Below are positions 13,637-22,193 of a stretch of 32,260 bases of DNA, one piece after another (position 1 is the first letter of the stretch; every line of letters starts with the position of its first letter). Where the stretch lies: the NCBI GenBank assembly GCA_016783145.1, contig JADHXD010000045.1:1-32260 (forward strand), written 5' to 3'. A program made the translations under genes and the position numbers. This DNA comes from Anaerolineae bacterium. GTDB lineage: Bacteria; Chloroflexota; Anaerolineae; JAFGEY01. A model generated the notes under the pieces. That model did no database searches, had not been told where the DNA came from, and worked only from the letters and a program-made list of their open reading frames with translations.

Positions 13637-16600
13637 TCAGTGGTTACGCAGGATGATGGGCAAGCAAATCTCTCGCTGAACTGTAAGTAGGGCATCAGAC
13701 ACATCCTGGCCCGTGTTGAAGCCATCCGTGGCTATCACCTTAATGAGATACTCTGTCCCTGGAACGAGTTTTGAGATATCCCAAGTATAACTGGTTTCTG
13801 CGACGTCGGACGTGACGATCTCCCAAGTTGCACCAGCGTTTGGACTGTACAAAACGACGTAGGAAAGTATGTCACCATCTGCGTCGCTTCCTGACCAGTG
13901 AATCGTTGCTTGCCCAGCGAGGGACTCCCCGCCGTTGGGTTCAATAGAATTGACAGTAGGTGAATTCGGACTAACGACCTTTTCCGCTAATGAGACGTCG
14001 TTGTGCTTGACAATGATCTTGGCTGTACCGGATATGTAGGGAATCGTGAACACAAAGGGTGATTGAGAGAGCGTACTGTCTTCTACGTCGGAACCTACAT
14101 CAAACTCATACGACACGTCGAAGCTCTGCTGGTAAAGGAGGCCGCCCTCGACAGTTTGGTACTCAAAGGTATACGGCCCGGAAGCAAGTGTATCGAGTTC
14201 TGCCTCTGGCAGAACATACCAATTGTCGAGCACTACAGTACCTGTAATGTCAAAGGTTCCGACAACTAGGATAGCCTGATCCGTTGCGCTAGAGGTACTC
14301 GAACCGCCCATAGTTCCTGCTCTGTGGTCGGTGAGAAGTCTGGAGTAATCATCACCATCTATCCAGTACTCGCGATCTGCATAGGCACCCATGAAACAGT
14401 AAATCTTCCGAGACCCTGAGACCAGGATTGGAATCTTCCTGTCCACCCATAGACCGGGCGATGTGTAATTGCCGATACCATCTTGACGTGTGGGATTGCA
14501 CGAATCATACTCCTCACAGTTCAAGTCCAGTCCATATGAATGCCCCAACTCGTGCGCAGCGATTGACGGACCGTTCGCCCGAACCGTGTTCCGTGCCTCA
14601 GAGACAACTAGTGCTCGCATGTTAGGGTAAACAACACCAACTGCATCCATTAATATACCCGTTGTGCTGTTGAAGAACCAGTTTTGGGGAACAGTCGCGA
14701 CGAAACGATCTGCAGTTGGATGGGCAAGCCGCATTCCCAGCAATGCTATGCGCACCCAAAGGCCAAGTTCCAGCGAGGACAGCCTGTTATCAGTGCCGCG
14801 ATAGAACCTGGTGTCGCTAACAAAAGTCATTGATCGGCTAGGGACAAAACGTTGCTTAGAGACAGGGTAGACGCCGTTCAAGAAACTGTTGCTAGTTTGG
14901 TAATAGGAATCGAAATCTGATAGAGGGGTAGTTCCCCAATCCGCTCGAAAGTAATGGATGTATAGATCGGGAAATAGCAGACCAGACCAACGAGTTTCGT
15001 GCACAGGCACAGATCGAGACGTAGTCATGTTGTTGGTCTCGTTGGTCTCAGCAATTGTTCCCAAATAGTCTACCATCACCGATACCTGAAAGGCGCTATC
15101 GGTAGGCGTAAAATCATTACTGAAAAAGTAAATTGCTTTAGTTGTTTCGTCTGCTCCAAAACTGAGCGGGTACGAAGAGTTATCGTCAATAAGTGCATAT
15201 TCTGCGTTCATGTTCTGAGTCTCCACCACGTAAAAGTTTGTATGAGTGGAAGACTTGTGATTGAGCCGAACCGACACATTGCTGGCTGCTCCACTACCTG
15301 TTTTGTGAATCACTACCTTGACGGCGGTAGCTTTGTCTCGCACTAGGTCCTGGTTCTCTAGAGCCTGGACAGGTAATACCGAATCTACAGCAAGGTCAAT
15401 TCCGTTCCCTGTGAAATTCTGCCCCGTCGCGTTGGGCGGGACACTGACCACGCGTGAGGCTGGAGTGAACGTCCATCCGCTTTTGCTGGGTGTGAGACTA
15501 TAGGTGCCAGTAACCAGATTGGAGATAGCGTAAGCGCCGCTGGCGTTTGTGGTGGCTGAACCCCCCGCCCCAGCAAGGACTGTCACGCCAGGGATGGGAT
15601 TGTCGCTGCCATCGCGTATATGCCCAGAGATGCAGTATGTGGCCTGCTTCTGTTCCACGTTAGAATACCAGCTTTCGTGGCCCCCGTTGTCAGAAGCTGT
15701 AACAGCAAAATAATAGTCTTTGTTGGGATCAAGCCCGGTGAGGGTATAGCTGGTTTGACCGCCCACGTCAATGGGCGAATTCCCTTCACTAAGCCCGCTG
15801 CCTTCATAAGGAGGGCTGGGATTATCGGTATCGTAGTAGACCTTGTAGCCGTAGCCAATGGAGGTACTCGGGATGGAATCCCACAAGAGAATTGCAGAGT
15901 CATCAATGAAATTGGCCCGCAGGTTCTGAGGCGGAGGTACAGGCGCGTTGGGTTCGGGGTCTTGCAGGGGGTAGATGTAGAGTAACCGCCCCCGGCTGGT
16001 ATCGTCGTACCAGTCGTACACGTGCGCCAGAATGTCCAGAGTGGCGACGGTACCCCAGTAATTGTTTGTTCCACTGATGTCACTAGAGGACAGAACCACA
16101 ACATCATAATTGGAGTTGCTGTAGAGGTTGTTGTAGTGGAAGTGAGGAGTGCCGTTGATGGCTACTCCGCCAATGATGGCTGTTGATGACTCAGTGCTAT
16201 TGCCGATGATAGTGTTGTAAAGGAAGTCGGAAGACCCGGAGAAGTACACCCCCGTCCCCTGGCCGTGAGGGTAGTCGCTTGTGGCCGTTGCCGTGTTGCC
16301 GCTGATGGTATTGCTCGTCACAGTGCCGCCAGACGCATATATCCCACCACCGTAGGCGTAGGTGCTGGCCCAGCTATAGGGGTAGCCAGTGGCCATAGCG
16401 CTGTTGTCGCCAACAGTGTTGCTCGTTACTGTGCTATCGGACGCATATATCCCACCACCGTAGGCGTAGGGAGCGCCGCCTCTGCTTGCGGCCGTGGCTG
16501 TGTTGCCGCTGATGGTATTGCTCGTCACAGTGCCGCCAGACGCATATATCCCACCACCGTAGGTGTATCTGTAGTAACCCCTGGTAACTGTATTACCACT

Positions 16601-17719
16601 AACAATGTTGCCTGCTACTGTACCGCCGGACATGTATACCCCCCCGCCTCGGTTAGCAGAGTTGCGGCTAACAGTGTTGCTCCTCACCGTACCACCTGAC
16701 GCATATACCCCGCCACCATGGCCGTCCTTATCGGCTTCGACTTCGTTGTCGCCAACAGTGTTGCTCGTTACTGTGCTATCGGACGCATATATCCCACCAC
16801 CGTAGGCGTACTCACATGTGCCTGTAGCAGAGTTGCCTTTGATGGTATTGCTCGTCACAGTGCTGCTAGACGCATATATCCCACCACCGTAGGAAGAGCC
16901 GAACATCCCTCCACCCCAAGCCGTATTGCCGCTGACAATGTTGTCTGTCACAGTGCTGTAGTACGCATATATCCCGCCGCCAAAGACGTCGTAGCCTACG
17001 GCTGTATTGCCGCTGACAGTGTTACCCATCACAGTGCCGTAGTACGCATAAATCCCACCACCGTAGGCATCGGAGTACGTTCCGTGCGCGAAGTTATAGA
17101 CATAATTACCGCTGACGATGTTGTTGCTAATGATGACGGGGGTGGCGGCTAAGCCGGTGGCTTGTATTCCCCTAGCGCGGTTGCTTCGCATTATGTTGTG
17201 GTCAATATATGGTGCTGCATTCGGCGCGTGAACTGCGCTTTCGACATCGCTGCCTCCGTACTCCACAATGCAATACTGCAGGATGTTACCCCCAGTATAG
17301 TCCCCGTTCCCGTCAAATGTAGCGTTAACACTGCCGTCACTGAATTCGATATTGCCCCAATCGCCCTGCGCAGGGCTGAACTGGTTAGATGTAAAGGTAA
17401 TTGGATTACTGGATGTGCCACGCGCGATGAGCTCACCATTCACCTGGAGCTTTTTTTCGCTATCAAATTTTACCGTTACTCCAGGCTCGATAGTCAGTGT
17501 CACGCCTGGCCAGACCTCAACGCTCGCTATGACAATATAGGGACTATTTGCCAAAGTCCAGGTGGTGTCGGAGATGATGGGGCCGCCCACGGTAGTGTCC
17601 GCTTGGACGGTGGGCGTTCGTACCGTTAGCAACGGCATCATCAGAGCGAAGACTAAAACTAGATTGAGCCGGTGACCTGCTCTTATCCTCAGTCTGCCTA
17701 ATCTCGTAAGCTTGTACAT
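13637..17719 (-). CDS. Large secreted parallel beta-helix protein with HELGH motif
   Basis: This 1,360-residue protein has a Sec signal (hydrophobic 20-32, likely cleavage after VQA at 38-40). Residues about 60-560 are a right-handed beta-helix: roughly a dozen coils of the form YGGGIYASGGTVTSNTISGN. Then come a fibronectin-III-like domain (about 605-690), a carboxypeptidase-regulatory/Cna-B-like domain (ISGHIRDGSDNPIPGVTVLA, about 695), a CARDB-type domain (about 785-890) and a region with AAHELGHSYGLD (HELGH at 1056-1060), as in zinc proteases. The C-terminal Ig-like domain ends CLPIILRNH, a tail like those of many Chloroflexota secreted proteins. ATG 17719 is taken as the start; an upstream TTG at 17767 adds residues that spoil the signal. 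Likely a cell-surface or polysaccharide-binding protein, possibly proteolytic. Codon use is clearly more AT-rich than in neighbours, suggesting transfer. Confidence 0.85.
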   Translation of the reverse strand: MYKLTRLGRLRIRAGHRLNLVLVFALMMPLLTVRTPTVQADTTVGGPIISDTTWTLANSPYIVIASVEVWPGVTLTIEPGVTVKFDSEKKLQVNGELIARGTSSNPITFTSNQFSPAQGDWGNIEFSDGSVNATFDGNGDYTGGNILQYCIVEYGGSDVESAVHAPNAAPYIDHNIMRSNRARGIQATGLAATPVIISNNIVSGNYVYNFAHGTYSDAYGGGIYAYYGTVMGNTVSGNTAVGYDVFGGGIYAYYSTVTDNIVSGNTAWGGGMFGSSYGGGIYASSSTVTSNTIKGNSATGTCEYAYGGGIYASDSTVTSNTVGDNEVEADKDGHGGGVYASGGTVRSNTVSRNSANRGGGVYMSGGTVAGNIVSGNTVTRGYYRYTYGGGIYASGGTVTSNTISGNTATAASRGGAPYAYGGGIYASDSTVTSNTVGDNSAMATGYPYSWASTYAYGGGIYASGGTVTSNTISGNTATATSDYPHGQGTGVYFSGSSDFLYNTIIGNSTESSTAIIGGVAINGTPHFHYNNLYSNSNYDVVVLSSSDISGTNNYWGTVATLDILAHVYDWYDDTSRGRLLYIYPLQDPEPNAPVPPPQNLRANFIDDSAILLWDSIPSTSIGYGYKVYYDTDNPSPPYEGSGLSEGNSPIDVGGQTSYTLTGLDPNKDYYFAVTASDNGGHESWYSNVEQKQATYCISGHIRDGSDNPIPGVTVLAGAGGSATTNASGAYAISNLVTGTYSLTPSKSGWTFTPASRVVSVPPNATGQNFTGNGIDLAVDSVLPVQALENQDLVRDKATAVKVVIHKTGSGAASNVSVRLNHKSSTHTNFYVVETQNMNAEYALIDDNSSYPLSFGADETTKAIYFFSNDFTPTDSAFQVSVMVDYLGTIAETNETNNMTTSRSVPVHETRWSGLLFPDLYIHYFRADWGTTPLSDFDSYYQTSNSFLNGVYPVSKQRFVPSRSMTFVSDTRFYRGTDNRLSSLELGLWVRIALLGMRLAHPTADRFVATVPQNWFFNSTTGILMDAVGVVYPNMRALVVSEARNTVRANGPSIAAHELGHSYGLDLNCEEYDSCNPTRQDGIGNYTSPGLWVDRKIPILVSGSRKIYCFMGAYADREYWIDGDDYSRLLTDHRAGTMGGSSTSSATDQAILVVGTFDITGTVVLDNWYVLPEAELDTLASGPYTFEYQTVEGGLLYQQSFDVSYEFDVGSDVEDSTLSQSPFVFTIPYISGTAKIIVKHNDVSLAEKVVSPNSPTVNSIEPNGGESLAGQATIHWSGSDADGDILSYVVLYSPNAGATWEIVTSDVAETSYTWDISKLVPGTEYLIKVIATDGFNTGQDVSDALLTVQREICLPIILRNH
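16265..17130 (-). repeat. DNA repeats encoding beta-helix coils
   Basis: Related units of about 70-130 bp recur along this stretch. The 20-mer GCATATATCCCACCACCGTA occurs exactly at 16335, 16443, 16542, 16785 and 16872, with near copies further right. Each encodes YGGGIYA-type residues on the minus strand. Near-identity at DNA level shows recent duplication or gene conversion among coils. Confidence 0.85.
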
Positions 17720-17880
17720 CAGCCTTCCAGTCTTTGTGCTGCACACCCAACAACAAAAACCGACCAACTACCAAGACTGCTCCTGAATAGGGGTCGGCTT
17801 TTCACCTTTTGCTCTGCCTTCCACTGTTTCTCATGTCTACAATGAAGGCTGCGACGTTGCTATACCAGATTCATGCTTCA

Positions 17881-17908
17881 ATGATACCATGGAATGACCC
17901 ACGCTCAA
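17881..17908 (-). promoter_or_regulatory. Candidate promoter of the beta-helix gene
   Basis: Minus strand TTGAGC (17903-17908), 16-bp spacer and TATCAT (17881-17886), the -10 preceded by TG (extended -10). It is about 160 nt before ATG 17719, a long leader in which I see no further structure. It is weaker than the other promoters in the window. Confidence 0.4.
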
Positions 17909-17959
17909 AATGAAGCTCGAGAATCTAGGGGTTTCTTAGCATCAGGTTTGAACGCGACC

Positions 17960-18367
17960 TTAACCATCGCATAACTGGAACCAAGGGAGATCTAGCACGG
18001 AAATGCGCAGCGGACCACCATCTCGCCAGCGCAAGTTCGCTGCATTGAAGCGACGACAAGTAGCCTCCATAGCATGTTGCTGATCGCGATAAGCATAGGC
18101 ACCCAGGAGCACCTCGACGCAGTCGGGATACCAAGCCACGCGACCCGACTTGCGATAGATCGCCTGCGTTGCCTTGTCCAAGGACAGGTTTCTCCACTGA
18201 GGAGCAAAGCAATGTTGTCTGACCCGATCGTGCAAGTTGCCCAGCAGCACCTGGAAGTCAAGCGTAAGCTGGTCTTTCTCCAGATGGCATTCCCAGCAAA
18301 GGGTTTCGGTGTCAATGGCATCGCGCGCAGCTTTGCGTTGGATGAGTTGCTGGTGTAAGTGACTTGA
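17960..18367 (-). pseudogene. Probable transposase C-terminal remnant
   Basis: A minus-strand frame of 135 codons, open after a TGA at 18368-18370, has no clear start but reads like a real protein end: KAARDAIDTETLCWECHLEK, DQLTLDFQVLLGNLHDRVRQ, DKATQAIYRKSGRVAWYPD, AMEATCRRFNAANLRWRDG. This resembles the C-terminal region of transposase-like proteins I associate with Chloroflexota genomes, from memory only. The catalytic N-terminal part is missing, so it would be an inactive fragment. It sits in the low-GC stretch beside the beta-helix gene, in keeping with an insertion-prone site. It could instead be another decayed gene. Confidence 0.4.
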
Positions 18368-18901
18368 TCACTCAGAGGGCTTTCGAGGATAACTGCGGTC
18401 GCTCTTGTTCGTTGACAAGTTGCCAAGATGGACAGAGCAGGGTTTGACAAGAGCTGAAAGCAGGCTAGAATTGGACCCGGATAGGTTATGAGAATGGTGA
18501 TTCTGGCAACTCCGAATGAAAGGCATAGGTAACCGCCGAATCGGCAATCACCGTCCAAACTCGCGATCCGACAACCCTCGAGCAGCAGACTCTTGATCCC
18601 AACCCGGACGCTGCTTGCCTGGCAAGCTTGGAGAGCGAGACGCCCCAGCGCACAATGGGAGGGGCATTGGACGCCATAGCAGACCTCCTGACCGAGGGCG
18701 CGGACGCCTTCACGAACCCCTGGATGTGCTTACACTCTCAACACACCACGGCGATCTGAAGCAACCTCCCTGAGATGTACGCTCCGACGACGGCGCACAA
18801 ACTCCTTTCTGTCCTTGCGTGACGTCCTGGGCGCAGACTTTGACCTGGGACAAGCAAGTGCCAAAGACCACCATCTCTTGGTTGCAGCTTACGGACACGC
18901 C
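18368..18901. other. Non-coding or decayed stretch
   Basis: I find no supported gene in these 534 bp. Short open stretches exist on both strands (for example a plus-strand frame around 18530-18765) but none has a start with a ribosome site or a recognisable motif. It probably belongs to the same decayed insertion as the fragment to its left. Confidence 0.5.
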
Positions 18902-20692
18902 CTAGACGGTGGCCATCAAGCGTTGGCGCTGCTCCCGGACCGCCCGCCACTTGGGCTCGTCCTCGATCTGGACCTCGTTCAAGCGCCTGTACAGCCCCTC
19001 GTGGGACATCAGCTCCTCGTGCGTTCCTGTCTCCGCGACCCGGCTGCCTTCCAGGACGACGATCAGGTCTGCGCTGCGCACGGTGGATAGGCGATGGGCG
19101 ATGACGATCGTCGTCTTGCCTAGCATCAGTCGTTCCAATGCCTGTTGAATGAGCGACTCTGTCTCCGCGTCCACGGACGAGGTCGCTTCATCCAGGATCA
19201 GGATGGGTGCGTTCTTGAGCACTGCGCGTGCGATCGCGATGCGCTGCCTCTGCCCACCCGACAGCTTGACGCCGCGCTCGCCGATCATCGTGTCATAGCC
19301 ATCAGGCAACTGCATGACAAACTCGTGGGCGTTGGCGATCTGGGCCGCCTCGATCATCTCCTGCTCCGTCGCCCCTGGGCGTCCAAAGAGGATGTTCTCG
19401 CGCGCCGTTCCGTGGAACAAGAACACGTTCTGCAGGACAATGCTGATCTGCTGGCGCAAGCTCTGGATCGTCAAATCGCGGATGTCGTGCCCATCCAGCG
19501 AGATCGACCCTTCGCACACGTCATAGAAGCGCGGGATGAGGTTGGCCAGCGTCGTCTTGCCCACACCCGTTGGTCCGACCAGGGCCACGGCAGTGCCGGG
19601 CGCGATGTCGAGGTCAATGCCCTCCAGCACCATGTCTCCCATCGCATATCGAAAGCCTACGTTGCGCATAGACATCGCGCCCTTGGCCCGGCCCTGAAAC
19701 TCGATGGCATCTCGGCGCTCTTGTACATCCGGGTCCTCGTCCAAAAGCTCAGCCACGCGTTCCGCGCCCGCCAGGGCCTCTTGGACGCTTTCCCAGGCCC
19801 CGCTCAGGGCCTGGACCGGCTGATAGAGCTGGCCCAGGTACAGGAAGAAGGCCACCAGGTCCTCAAGGGGCAGCACCTGCTGCAAGACCAGCCGGGAGCC
19901 AAAGTAGATCAGGCCGACGGTGCCCAGGGATGAGGCGAACTCGACAAAGGGGCGGAACGTGGCCATGAGCTGCAGCGCTCTGAGCATCGAGTCGCGGTAG
20001 CGGTCGATATGCGTGCTGACCCGCGCGGCCTCGGCTTCTTCGCGCGTAAAGGCTTTGATCTCGCGGATCCCCGACAGGTTATCGCTCAGGGTGGCGTTGA
20101 GCTCGCCAAGCTCTCTCTGGCGCGCGCGAAACGCGGGGCGCACGTACTTGGCAAAGCCGCGCATGACCAGCACGATCAGGGGGATCGGGACCAGGCTCAT
20201 CAGCATCAACTGCCAGTTCAGGCTGACCAGCACCGCACTCACGCCGATCAGCGAGAGCACGTTCACCATCACGTCTGGAATCGCGTGCGCGATCAGCCGC
20301 TCAAACATGTCCGAGTCGTTGACCATGCGCGACATCAACTGCCCTGTCTGCGTGTCCTCGTAGAAGCGCAGGGACAGCCGCTGCAGATGGACGTAGATGT
20401 GCCGCCGAGCATCGGCGACCACGTACCACCCCGCGACGTGCGCCATATAGCTCCTGAGGAACTGCAAGCCCGCACGCGCCAAGTAGACCCCCAGCGCCAG
20501 CAAGGCCAACCGGGCGATGGTGTCCATTGCCCCTGGCCCTGCATCCGGATCGGTGATCGTGGCCACCATGTTCTTGATGATCCACGGGGCGAGCAACTGC
20601 ACGCCTACGAGGGCGAGCATGCTCAACACCGTCAGCGTGAGCGGGCCCACATACTTGCGGGCATATCTGAATACGAATGCGAGTGGTTTCAC
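18902..20692 (-). CDS. MsbA-type ABC exporter (fused membrane and ATPase domains)
   Basis: The 596-residue half-transporter has six membrane helices in residues about 15-310, with coupling segments such as LSLRFYEDTQTGQLMSRMVN and SDNLSGIREIKAFTREE. The ATPase domain follows: Walker A LVGPTGVGKTTLA (about 369-381), Q-loop VLQNVFLF, signature KLSGGQRQRI (about 474-483), Walker B ILILDEATSSVD and switch AHRLST. All catalytic residues are present, so it should work as a homodimer exporting lipids, drugs or peptides. The start is GTG with GAGGAGAG upstream. It lies 78 bp after a MarR gene and is probably co-transcribed and controlled by it, the usual arrangement for multidrug exporters. Confidence 0.93.
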   Translation of the reverse strand: MKPLAFVFRYARKYVGPLTLTVLSMLALVGVQLLAPWIIKNMVATITDPDAGPGAMDTIARLALLALGVYLARAGLQFLRSYMAHVAGWYVVADARRHIYVHLQRLSLRFYEDTQTGQLMSRMVNDSDMFERLIAHAIPDVMVNVLSLIGVSAVLVSLNWQLMLMSLVPIPLIVLVMRGFAKYVRPAFRARQRELGELNATLSDNLSGIREIKAFTREEAEAARVSTHIDRYRDSMLRALQLMATFRPFVEFASSLGTVGLIYFGSRLVLQQVLPLEDLVAFFLYLGQLYQPVQALSGAWESVQEALAGAERVAELLDEDPDVQERRDAIEFQGRAKGAMSMRNVGFRYAMGDMVLEGIDLDIAPGTAVALVGPTGVGKTTLANLIPRFYDVCEGSISLDGHDIRDLTIQSLRQQISIVLQNVFLFHGTARENILFGRPGATEQEMIEAAQIANAHEFVMQLPDGYDTMIGERGVKLSGGQRQRIAIARAVLKNAPILILDEATSSVDAETESLIQQALERLMLGKTTIVIAHRLSTVRSADLIVVLEGSRVAETGTHEELMSHEGLYRRLNEVQIEDEPKWRAVREQRQRLMATV

Positions 20693-20770
20693 TGCGCTCT
20701 CCTCTTTTTTTCTGCGATGATGTGTTCAGGCAACGATGACGTGCGCACCAGTCCAAGAGCCCAAGCCGTG

Positions 20771-21208
20771 TCAGGAGTCGTGCTCCAGGTTCTGACAGAT
20801 CCGGAGGAGCAAGCGGCACAGCACAGCTCGCTCTTCCTCGCTGAACCCGGCGAGCGTCCGCATCTCAAACGCACTCCAGACGCTTTCCACTGCCGCCTTG
20901 ACATCCCGTCCTGCATCCGTGAGGTAAACCAGCGAGACACGCTCATCCCTTGAGTCTATCCCGCGCTTGACGAACCCGGCCTTTTCCATCCGCTTGACCA
21001 TCTTGGTAATCGTTGCCGGATTTCGCTTGATCGCTGCGGCAAGTTCCGTATGCGTCATCCCATCCTGTACCCACAGCGCACGCAGCATGGAAGGTTGCCC
21101 CCCATACAGCCCGAGGCATTCCAGCAACTGGTGCATCCGTCGGTGCCTAAGATGACAGACCCGAAAAAGCAGGCTTCCTATGCGCTCCAGAGCAGAGGTG
21201 TCCTCCAT
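20771..21208 (-). CDS. MarR-family transcriptional regulator
   Basis: The 145-residue protein has the MarR winged helix: GGQPSMLRALW, THTELAAAIKRNPATITKMV (53-72), KRMEKAGFVKRG and the wing DSRDERVSLVYLT (85-97), between N- and C-terminal dimerisation helices. ATG 21208 is used because GGAGGAGG lies 4 nt upstream; a longer frame to 21280 passes through the operator-like repeat and is not conserved in character. It precedes the ABC exporter gene and probably represses both, releasing on binding a toxic ligand. Confidence 0.92.
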   Translation of the reverse strand: MEDTSALERIGSLLFRVCHLRHRRMHQLLECLGLYGGQPSMLRALWVQDGMTHTELAAAIKRNPATITKMVKRMEKAGFVKRGIDSRDERVSLVYLTDAGRDVKAAVESVWSAFEMRTLAGFSEEERAVLCRLLLRICQNLEHDS

Positions 21209-21239
21209 CGCGCCTCCTCCCTCGACCGGCGATCCTTGT

Positions 21240-21288
21240 CCGGCTAATGATCTCCCAGCCAATATTCCGCCGGGAGACATTTAGCCGG
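21240..21288. promoter_or_regulatory. Large imperfect inverted repeat, candidate MarR operator or leader hairpin
   Basis: Two 17-bp arms, 21240-21256 and 21272-21288, pair at 14 of 17 positions (outer CCGGCTAA/TTAGCCGG, inner TCTCCC/GGGAGA), around a 15-bp spacer containing AATATT. The right arm ends at the predicted transcription start of the marR promoter and the left arm lies 31 bp before the marR ATG. A repressor bound here would block transcription; alternatively the transcript could fold into a hairpin. Confidence 0.6.
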
Positions 21289-21294
21289 GGAAGG

Positions 21295-21323
21295 ATTATA
21301 GCGAACATGTCGCTCCCTGTCAA
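21295..21323 (-). promoter_or_regulatory. Consensus sigma70 promoter of marR-ABC exporter
   Basis: Minus strand TTGACA (21318-21323), 17-bp spacer and TATAAT (21295-21300): both hexamers match the consensus exactly. Predicted start is near 21288, the edge of the inverted repeat. Such a strong promoter makes sense if it is normally repressed. Confidence 0.85.
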
Positions 21324-21347
21324 GCTCGCGCCTCGTCCAGACGACCT

Positions 21348-22106
21348 CTACTTGTACGCTACGATAAAGACCCGGTTCTCCCTCTCCGGTTCGGCGATGG
21401 GCATGCCCAGGTCCTCCATGCGGGCAAAGTAGACGCTGCGCCACCCCGTCTCCAGGAGAGCGGACCGGACCCAAGCCAGGTCAAACCCGATGTTGTAGGC
21501 CACTTGCTCGAACCGCTCGTACAGGCCGCTCTCGGTGCGCAGGAATCCCGTGATCCCGGTCCATGCTTTTTCACTCTCCTCATCATAGATGCCCCGCGTG
21601 ACGAGCAAGATCTCCTCTGTGTTCTCGACCTGGACCCCGTTCCAGCGCGCCCGCAGCCCAGCGCGTGTGTTGAGATCAAAGACGTAGAAACCGCCGGGGA
21701 GGAGCACAGGGTAGACGCACCGGAAGCAGTTCCTCAGGGCATCGGCGCTGGGGAGGTGGTTCAGGGCGTCAAAGGTGGAGACGACCAGGCCAAACCGCTC
21801 ATCGAGCCCAAAGTCGGACGCATCGGCGTGGATGAATCTGGCCTGTCCGGTCGCAAGGTAGGAACCGGCGTTCTCCCGAGCATAGAGAAGCATGTGCTCA
21901 GAGAGGTCGATACCGACCACGTGGTAGTCGCGCTCCAAGAAGGCGAGCGCGAGCTGTCCAGTACCGCAGCACAGGTCGAGAAGAGACCTATGCTCGGCAG
22001 CAGGGGTGCTCTCGTAAAAGGTCCAGATCTGTGGTGCGACCCGCTGGGCAAAGCCTGTCCATCGTTGGTTGTAGATGCGGGCAAAGGATGGGTTGTAGGC
22101 TTGCAT
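21348..22106 (-). CDS. Class I SAM-dependent methyltransferase
   Basis: The 252-residue protein shows the Rossmann-like methyltransferase motifs: motif I LLDLCCGTGQLA (42-53), motif II VVGIDLSEHML with acidic Asp67, ARFIHADASDF (motif III) and LLPGGFYVFDLNT (motif IV/post). The C-terminal part beyond about 165 looks substrate-specific (GITGFLRTESGLYERFEQ, ...). Substrate unknown. A GAGAGGA site precedes ATG. It follows the Nudix gene on the same strand with an 87-bp gap that contains a palindrome. Confidence 0.9.
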   Translation of the reverse strand: MQAYNPSFARIYNQRWTGFAQRVAPQIWTFYESTPAAEHRSLLDLCCGTGQLALAFLERDYHVVGIDLSEHMLLYARENAGSYLATGQARFIHADASDFGLDERFGLVVSTFDALNHLPSADALRNCFRCVYPVLLPGGFYVFDLNTRAGLRARWNGVQVENTEEILLVTRGIYDEESEKAWTGITGFLRTESGLYERFEQVAYNIGFDLAWVRSALLETGWRSVYFARMEDLGMPIAEPERENRVFIVAYK

Positions 22107-22150
22107 GGGGATATCCTCTCCGTGGCAAGGGGGGATGGGTCAGCAGCCAA

Positions 22151-22181
22151 GGTGCCAGGCACTTTGAAAGTGCCTGGCACC
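22151..22181. repeat. REP-like perfect palindrome
   Basis: GGTGCCAGGCACTTT (22151-22165) and AAAGTGCCTGGCACC (22167-22181) are exact inverted copies around a single base. The core GTGCCTGGCAC is itself nearly palindromic, a composition I associate with dispersed intergenic repeats in some bacterial genomes. It lies between the Nudix and methyltransferase genes and may also act as an mRNA stabiliser or terminator. Confidence 0.7.
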
Positions 22182-22193
22182 CAACTGAGAGGC

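Noticed and set aside
16265..17130. CRISPR-like regular repeats
   Set aside because: The repeats vary in spacing and sequence and are in-frame with a beta-helix protein, so they are coding repeats rather than an array.
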